The notes under the pieces: model-generated
What the model saw: only the letters and a program-made list of their open reading frames with translations
The model's database searches: none
What the model was told of the DNA's origin: nothing
In this document: piece after piece, positions 40,844 to 44,746 of the stretch
Layout of the letters: the number at the start of each line of letters is the position of its first letter
Numbering within the stretch: the stretch's first letter is position 1
Assembly (NCBI GenBank): GCA_025933935.1
Contig: JAICYZ010000004.1
Span: 1 to 44,746 of the forward strand
Direction: 5' to 3'
Length of the DNA stretch: 44,746 nucleotides
Origin: Chitinophagaceae bacterium
Lineage (GTDB): Bacteria > Bacteroidota > Bacteroidia > Chitinophagales > Chitinophagaceae
Made by a program: the position numbers and the translations under genes

Positions 40844-41424
40844 TCATCCAATCCTTTTCCATCTAATATTTTCGGCAAAGATTTTTCCACCCTGGCTTCC
40901 CTTGTTTTTGATTGTTTGGGTTGCGAAAAATAAAAAATATAGCCCCTTTGTCTTCCAGGGGTGAGGGATTCAAAAGCAGTTTTTAATGAAGGCATTTCAG
41001 TCAATTTCTTTTGAAATTCTTCTGGAATGTTGAAATCTTTTGTCTTTTTTAAAGGTACTTTTAAACCCGCTTCTTCCACTTCAACTGCCTGATAAATGTA
41101 TGATTTTATCACCTGCGCCATTTTCACAATTTGCTTTAAATTCGTGAACCTGATCTGCCGTGCCGACTGCACATTTTCTGTTTGTTGGATTAAAATCTTT
41201 TCCGGATCATTCAGCAAGGCTCCTTTGAAAAATAAAAGTGCGCAGTATTCTTTAAACACATGAATTAACACAATATTTTTTCCTTCAAACCTGTAGCAGG
41301 GACAACCCCATTTCAATTCTTCTTTGAGATCACAATCCAGAACGATTTTTCTTAATTGCTGTGTTTCTTTTTGCCATTTGCCTTTATCAAAATAAAAATC
41401 AGCCTTTGTATTCATTGTGTTCAT
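40840..41424 (-). CDS. YdeI/OmpD-associated family protein (DUF1801-type)
   Basis: A 194-residue cytosolic protein. The first 120 residues match the DUF1801 fold (LRKIVLDCDLKEELKWGCPCYRFEGKNIVLIHVFKEYCALLFFKGA). The C-terminal part is the YdeI-specific extension (IPEEFQKKLTEMPSLKTAFESLTPGRQRGYIFYFSQPKQSKTREAR). No catalytic motif is known; the family is widely distributed and its role is unclear. It is the last gene of the minus-strand ArsR cluster (18 bp after the DUF4256 gene). An alternative start MNTK lies nine bases inside. Confidence 0.88.
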   Translation of the reverse strand: MNTMNTKADFYFDKGKWQKETQQLRKIVLDCDLKEELKWGCPCYRFEGKNIVLIHVFKEYCALLFFKGALLNDPEKILIQQTENVQSARQIRFTNLKQIVKMAQVIKSYIYQAVEVEEAGLKVPLKKTKDFNIPEEFQKKLTEMPSLKTAFESLTPGRQRGYIFYFSQPKQSKTREARVEKSLPKILDGKGLDD

Positions 41425-41442
41425 TTTAAAAGTTAGTAAAAT

Positions 41443-42018
41443 TTAAACGTGCAGCAACCCTCGAAATCCTCTCGCAGCGTAATAGGATTCTGCTCCGTTA
41501 TGATAGAGAAACACCGTGTCGTAGCGACGATCACAAAAAAGTGCACCGCCTAATTTCCTGATAACTGGAGGCGTTTTCACCCAACTGGAGGTTTTCAAAT
41601 CAAACTTTCCAAGCTGTTGCAGCCCGCGGTATTGTTCTTCTGTTAAAAGCTCAATGCCCATTTCAGCAGCCATATCAATGGCGCTATTTACCGTCTTATA
41701 TTCTTTTCTTGAATTCAGCGCTTCCCGGTCGTAACAAAGGCTTCTACGCCCTTTGGGACTTTCTGTGGAACAATCATAAAAAATAAATCCACTTGTCTTT
41801 TTATCTTCGCTAACGATTACATCCGGTTCACCACCCGTTCTTTCCATTTCATTCAACGACCATAATTTATCAAGATTGGCTTCCAGCTTTCGTTGTACTC
41901 CATGCCATTCAACCGCTTTATGACGGTTCATGTTTTTCTCAAAACGTGTTTTTAATATTTTGAGTAGTTTATCAACTTCATCGGGTGGCAACTTTTTTTT
42001 ACCGCTCATGCAATTCAT
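41443..42018 (-). CDS. DUF4256 domain-containing protein
   Basis: A soluble protein of 188-191 residues that I recognise as DUF4256 from LLKILKTRFEKNMNRHKAVEW, MERTGGEPDVIVSEDKK, FYDCSTESPKGRRSLCYDRE, GIELLTEEQYRGLQQLGKFD and the C-terminal RRYDTVFLYHNGAESYYAAR. Function is unknown; such genes often lie beside small stress-type genes (SRPBCC, VOC, YdeI), as here. Two starts are possible, ATG at 42018 (MNCMSG) or ATG at 42009 (MSGKKK). It belongs to the minus-strand cluster headed by the ArsR gene. Confidence 0.88.
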   Translation of the reverse strand: MNCMSGKKKLPPDEVDKLLKILKTRFEKNMNRHKAVEWHGVQRKLEANLDKLWSLNEMERTGGEPDVIVSEDKKTSGFIFYDCSTESPKGRRSLCYDREALNSRKEYKTVNSAIDMAAEMGIELLTEEQYRGLQQLGKFDLKTSSWVKTPPVIRKLGGALFCDRRYDTVFLYHNGAESYYAARGFRGLLHV

Positions 42019-42107
42019 TTAAATGCCTAAAGTAAGAATTTTTCCATCAAGATATCCTGATTCTTTCAATGAAGAGAATTCTGGAATAGCACAGCTATCC
42101 TGAAGCG

Positions 42108-42575
42108 TTATTTTAATTTGCTTAGGACGTCCTGCAAGCGGGTGTGAGCCATATTGATGCCCTGTGCAAACGGTAACTTCAATACCTGGTCTCTTTGCTG
42201 TGGCGATTCATATATTACATGCATATTCAGCCTGCTTGTATCACCAGAAATTTTTTCAAATTCATAGATTTCCAGCTGAACACCAAAAGGCGTATTTCCC
42301 ATTTCAAATGTGCGCGTGATTTTTCGGTTCGGGATCAGGTCATGAATTACACCATTGGACTGAAATACGACATTTCCATTTTTGTCTTTTGTTTCAAATT
42401 GATAACTGCCATGTTTTTTATTTTCCAGTTTCAACACTTTTGTGCCCATCCATTGTTCTACAATTTCCGGTTCTATATAAGCTCTGAAAAGTAGATCCAG
42501 CGGCAAATCAAATTCCCGGGTGATCATTAAGTCCTGTTTGCCTTCTTCGGCATTGACTTTAGTTTTTTGTTCCAT
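42108..42575 (-). CDS. SRPBCC (AHSA1-like) domain protein
   Basis: A 155-residue START-like helix-grip protein of the activator of Hsp90 ATPase homologue family. It has the REFDLPLDLLFRAYIEPEIVEQWMG beginning (usual form: FDAPRELVFxAWTDPExLxxWWG), YQFETKDKNGNVVFQSNGVI and the C-terminal amphipathic helix INMAHTRLQDVLSKL. Such proteins bind hydrophobic ligands; the ligand is unknown. It lies 12 bp after the VOC gene, and the pairing of ArsR regulators with SRPBCC proteins is a frequent bacterial arrangement. Confidence 0.9.
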   Translation of the reverse strand: MEQKTKVNAEEGKQDLMITREFDLPLDLLFRAYIEPEIVEQWMGTKVLKLENKKHGSYQFETKDKNGNVVFQSNGVIHDLIPNRKITRTFEMGNTPFGVQLEIYEFEKISGDTSRLNMHVIYESPQQRDQVLKLPFAQGINMAHTRLQDVLSKLK

Positions 42576-42587
42576 TTTTATCTTGGG

Positions 42588-42920
42588 TTAATTTTGAATA
42601 AGTCCGATAATGTTACTGTCCTTATCTTTTACACTCGCAATTAATCTTTCTCCTCCCACGTTTTTTATATCCTGCATGATTTCAGCGCCACCATCCAGTA
42701 AAATTTGTAAACTATTCTTAATGTCGTCAACATGATAGTAAGGTGTCATTCCTGCTCCCGGACTCTTTGGAACAAACCCGACATCCTGATCATTAATTTT
42801 GAAACCAACATAATACGGTTGGTCAGAGTAAGGCTCAACGCCTAAAAATTTTTGAAATACTTTTTTTGCTTCCATTACATCCGCAACCGGATAAATAATT
42901 GTGTTAATGCCCTTGTTCAT
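42588..42920 (-). CDS. VOC/glyoxalase-like family protein
   Basis: A 110-residue vicinal-oxygen-chelate fold protein: INTIIYPVADVMEAKKVFQK, FLGVEPYSDQPYYVGFKIND, YYHVDDIKNSLQILLDGGAE and SVKDKDSNIIGLIQN. A single VOC module of two beta-alpha-beta-beta-beta units is present. No full set of metal ligands is evident, so it may bind a small molecule rather than catalyse. It is followed directly by the SRPBCC gene and preceded by the ArsR gene after 126 bp, in which nothing was recognised. Confidence 0.88.
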   Translation of the reverse strand: MNKGINTIIYPVADVMEAKKVFQKFLGVEPYSDQPYYVGFKINDQDVGFVPKSPGAGMTPYYHVDDIKNSLQILLDGGAEIMQDIKNVGGERLIASVKDKDSNIIGLIQN

Positions 42921-43046
42921 AATATTTGTTTTATTGTCCTACTCTTTTGGATTTTCGGTGGCTCCCGTTTTTTATTGTGATTTCTGCTTCACAATATTTT
43001 TTATTCTGCTTTATACCATCGCCAGTGCTGCTTTACAAGCAATCAC

Positions 43047-43367
43047 TTACTTGGTTTTTTGCTTTTTCATGATTGTTTCCAACTTGTTGAAACGGTCGTC
43101 CCACATTTTTCGGAATGGCTCAATAAAATCAGAAACCTCTTTCATTTTTGTGGCATTGATATGATAGAAAATTTCCCTCCCGTTTTGCTCTTGTTGAAGC
43201 AACTCGCATTCGGTAAGGATTTGCAAATGTTTTGAAACCGTCGGCCTTGCTGTGTCAAAGTTTGCGGCTATCGCGCCAGCTGTCATGGCTTGCGAGGCTA
43301 CCAACAGAAGTATCGCCCTTCTTGTTGGATCTGCTATTGCCTGGAAAACGTCCCGTCGTAAATTCAT
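43047..43367 (-). CDS. ArsR-family winged-helix transcriptional regulator
   Basis: A 106-residue winged-helix repressor: [20 protein letters not shown], recognition helix [19 protein letters not shown] and wing [16 protein letters not shown]. No CxC metal site is present, so it belongs to the non-metal ArsR subgroup that often pairs with SRPBCC proteins. It heads a minus-strand cluster ArsR-VOC-SRPBCC-DUF4256-YdeI. Directly upstream are two similar 16-bp palindromic boxes placed in and just after a recognisable promoter, which strongly suggests autorepression. Confidence 0.93.
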   Translation of the reverse strand: MNLRRDVFQAIADPTRRAILLLVASQAMTAGAIAANFDTARPTVSKHLQILTECELLQQEQNGREIFYHINATKMKEVSDFIEPFRKMWDDRFNKLETIMKKQKTK

Positions 43368-43370
43368 TAT

Positions 43371-43417
43371 GTAGCTATTTGACTACAAATATAAATGTAG
43401 TTATTTAACTACGCAAA
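43371..43417 (-). promoter_or_regulatory. ArsR promoter with two operator palindromes
   Basis: On the minus strand, TTTG (43417-43414), a 20-base spacer and TATATTTG (43393-43386) fit the Bacteroidota -33/-7 consensus TTTG/TAnnTTTG. The spacer holds the perfect palindrome GTAGTTATTTAACTAC (43397-43412). A second, imperfect copy GTAGCTATTTGACTAC (43371-43386) begins at the end of the -7 box and lies just before the ATG. The centres are 26 bp apart. A dimeric repressor bound there would block RNA polymerase. Confidence 0.75.
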
Positions 43418-43665
43418 TTATTTTTTATTTTTTTTTTACTCCTGACAGCTTGAATGAATGGTTAATTTAAAAAGACGGTTATTTGTTTATTTACTGATGC
43501 ATTCTTTACGAATGCGAATTTCCTGGGTAATTTGTGGCTTAAATCAAATTTGCACAATGAAACAGAATGAATACATTTTGAAACATTATGTGGAAATGTA
43601 TACCAGATTCGTTGTATTTTTCCTGTTGTTTAAAAAACCATTACTTTTTTCAATTGACAGTTTAC

Positions 43666-44210
43666 ATGATTTCAAATACAAAGGTTAGCAACCTTGTTTT
43701 TATACTTCTGCTATTATTTTCGACAAGGAATGTGTATTCCCAACAAAGCAAAACACTATTTAGATTGTTACCTGCTTCACAAACTGGCATCAATTTTAAA
43801 AACCAGCTTTTTGAAAATGATTCCCTCAATATTTTGAACCAGGCAAATATTTATAACGGCGGCGGAGTAGGGATTGGCGACTTTAACCGCGACGGGTTGA
43901 TGGATGTTTATTTTGCCGGAAATATCGTCTCAAATAAATTATATCTGAACAAAGGTTCATTAAAATTCAAGGATATTACAGATGTGGCGGGTGTTGGCGG
44001 TGAAGGACGATGGTGTACCGGTGTTTCAATGGTAGTCATAAACAATGATGGTTGGCCCGACATTTATGTGTGTGCCTCTTTCAGAAGTGATCCAAAACTG
44101 AGAACTAATTTGCTTTACATCAACCAGGGATTGAATAAAGACGGCGTTCCAACTTTTACCAGAAGCTTATGGACTGGCTGACACTGGCTTTAGCACACAA
44201 GCTTATTTTT
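43666..44210 (+). pseudogene. Truncated VCBS/FG-GAP repeat protein gene
   Basis: The N-terminal part of a large secreted VCBS-repeat protein: signal peptide ending LLLLFSTRNVYSQ, then two calcium-binding-type repeats (GGGVGIGDFNRDGLMDVYFA, LYLNKGSLKFKDITDVAGV, MVVINNDGWPDIYVCASF). An extra A near 44161 shifts the frame, giving a stop at 44181. In the corrected frame the protein would read TEAYGLADTGFSTQAYF before homology ends abruptly near 44210. Normal members continue for several hundred more residues. The ATG at 43666 begins the signal peptide. The 250 bases upstream hold no other gene. Confidence 0.78.
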
Positions 44211-44746
44211 TGTAAATCGCTGGTGATTTCAGAAGAAAAAGTAAATCGGTTTGAGAGCGAAATGATGCAAGAATTTAAAGAAGATGGTATTCCGGGAAAT
44301 CTTTTTGATAATTCAATCGCTTTTGGAAACAAAGTGGCAAGCGAAATCCTCATTTGGATAAGCAAAGATAATTACAATCATACCCGGTCGTTGGGGGCCT
44401 ATTCAGTAAAGTATGACTCATCATCGTGGAAGCCAACACCGCCGGTTTACATGAAGGCTGTTGAGCCACACTGGAACCAGATGCGCACATTTATAATTGA
44501 CTCTGCACAGGCTTTCAAACCTGTTAAACCACCTCATTTCTCCATCGATACTTCAAGCGCATTTTATAAAGAAGCCATCGAAGTATTGAAGCAAGGAAAT
44601 AGCAATACAACCGAACAAAGAAACATTGCGAATTTCTGGGACTGCAATCCTTTTGATGTAACCCAAAGAGGCCATGTGATGTATGCAACCAAGAAGATTT
44701 CTCCCGGCGGCCATTGGATGAATATTATCAGGTTGGTTTGTGAGAA
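44169..44746 (+). pseudogene. 3' part of a vanadium haloperoxidase/PAP2-like gene, 5' end lost
   Basis: An open frame runs to the window edge. From about 44208 it reads CKSLVISEEKVNRFESEMMQ, FDNSIAFGNKVASEILIWIS, KDNYNHTRSLGAYSV, PTPPVYMKAVEPHWNQMRTF, NIANFWDCNPFDVTQRGHVM and ATKKISPGGHWMNI. This is the middle of the vanadium-dependent haloperoxidase-related PAP2 proteins that often follow VCBS-repeat genes in Bacteroidota. The N-terminal 150-200 residues and signal peptide are missing, and the frame joins the VCBS remnant directly. An ATG at 44169 exists but would give an artificial start. The gene continues beyond the window. Confidence 0.72.

Noticed and set aside
43458-43688. Plus-strand 76-codon open frame before the VCBS remnant
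   Set aside because: It overlaps the signal peptide of the VCBS gene in another frame and has no recognisable features; considered chance.

Overview
The window looks like a chromosomal segment of a Bacteroidota bacterium, most likely of the Chitinophagaceae type. The base composition is AT-rich, start codons have almost no Shine-Dalgarno sequences, and one promoter matches the Bacteroidota consensus (TTTG, about 19-20 bases, TAnnTTTG). The gene families also fit: DUF5683, DUF2911, a REC-AraC regulator, an SDR-type threonine dehydrogenase, a parA-parB-DUF5683-dapB operon and several polysaccharide-degrading enzymes. No plasmid, prophage or CRISPR signature was seen.

Region by region: positions 71-3772 hold housekeeping and envelope genes (LolD-type ATPase, DUF486 membrane protein, threonine dehydrogenase, two small outer-membrane barrels with their own terminators). 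Positions 3936-7199 hold a two-gene operon pairing an MprF-like aminoacyl-phosphatidylglycerol synthase/flippase with a secreted VirJ/AcvB-like serine hydrolase, so lipid aminoacylation and its probable reversal are linked. Positions 7449-10689 (minus) are the chromosome-partitioning operon parA-parB-DUF5683-dapB. Positions 10981-13833 hold an FMN reductase, a membrane-anchored metallophosphoesterase and a secreted beta-propeller protein.

Positions 13962-17960 are the most interesting part. A 116-residue protein resembling EACC1 (effector-associated constant component 1) is followed after 2 bp by a caspase-family protease with an intact His/Cys pair, then by a protein made almost entirely of 22 TPRs arranged as eleven two-TPR units. 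I read this as a three-gene, caspase-effector conflict (immunity or programmed-death) module. Positions 18425-25021 hold a helical Bacteroidota protein, a MutS2-like ATPase without Smr domain, a HAD phosphatase, RpiB, a GuaD-like deaminase, a small conserved protein and a CheY-like receiver.

Positions 25276-25743 hold a tRNA-Lys(UUU) gene with terminator, a broken GIY-YIG nuclease gene and a decayed second tRNA-Lys plus terminator. This is a direct repeat of about 107 bp bracketing a decayed nuclease. An SDR enzyme, a divergent SAM hydrolase family protein and a DUF2911 protein follow.

Positions 28504-40843 form a carbohydrate-degradation locus: a frameshifted REC-AraC regulator, a 3' scrap of a GH2 gene, a GH127-type beta-L-arabinofuranosidase, a GH5-like hydrolase, a DUF4965 glutaminase-like protein, a GH76-like enzyme, an aldose-1-epimerase lipoprotein and a tandem GH43-GH43 protein. 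Together they suggest attack on arabinose-containing plant polysaccharide. No SusC/SusD pair is present, and a HicAB toxin-antitoxin pair sits inside the cluster. Positions 40840-43417 (minus) are an ArsR-VOC-SRPBCC-DUF4256-YdeI cluster with a readable promoter and paired operators. The right edge holds the wreck of a VCBS-repeat gene fused by deletion to the 3' part of a vanadium-haloperoxidase/PAP2-like gene. Four to five decayed genes in 20 kb suggest active rearrangement in the right half of the window.
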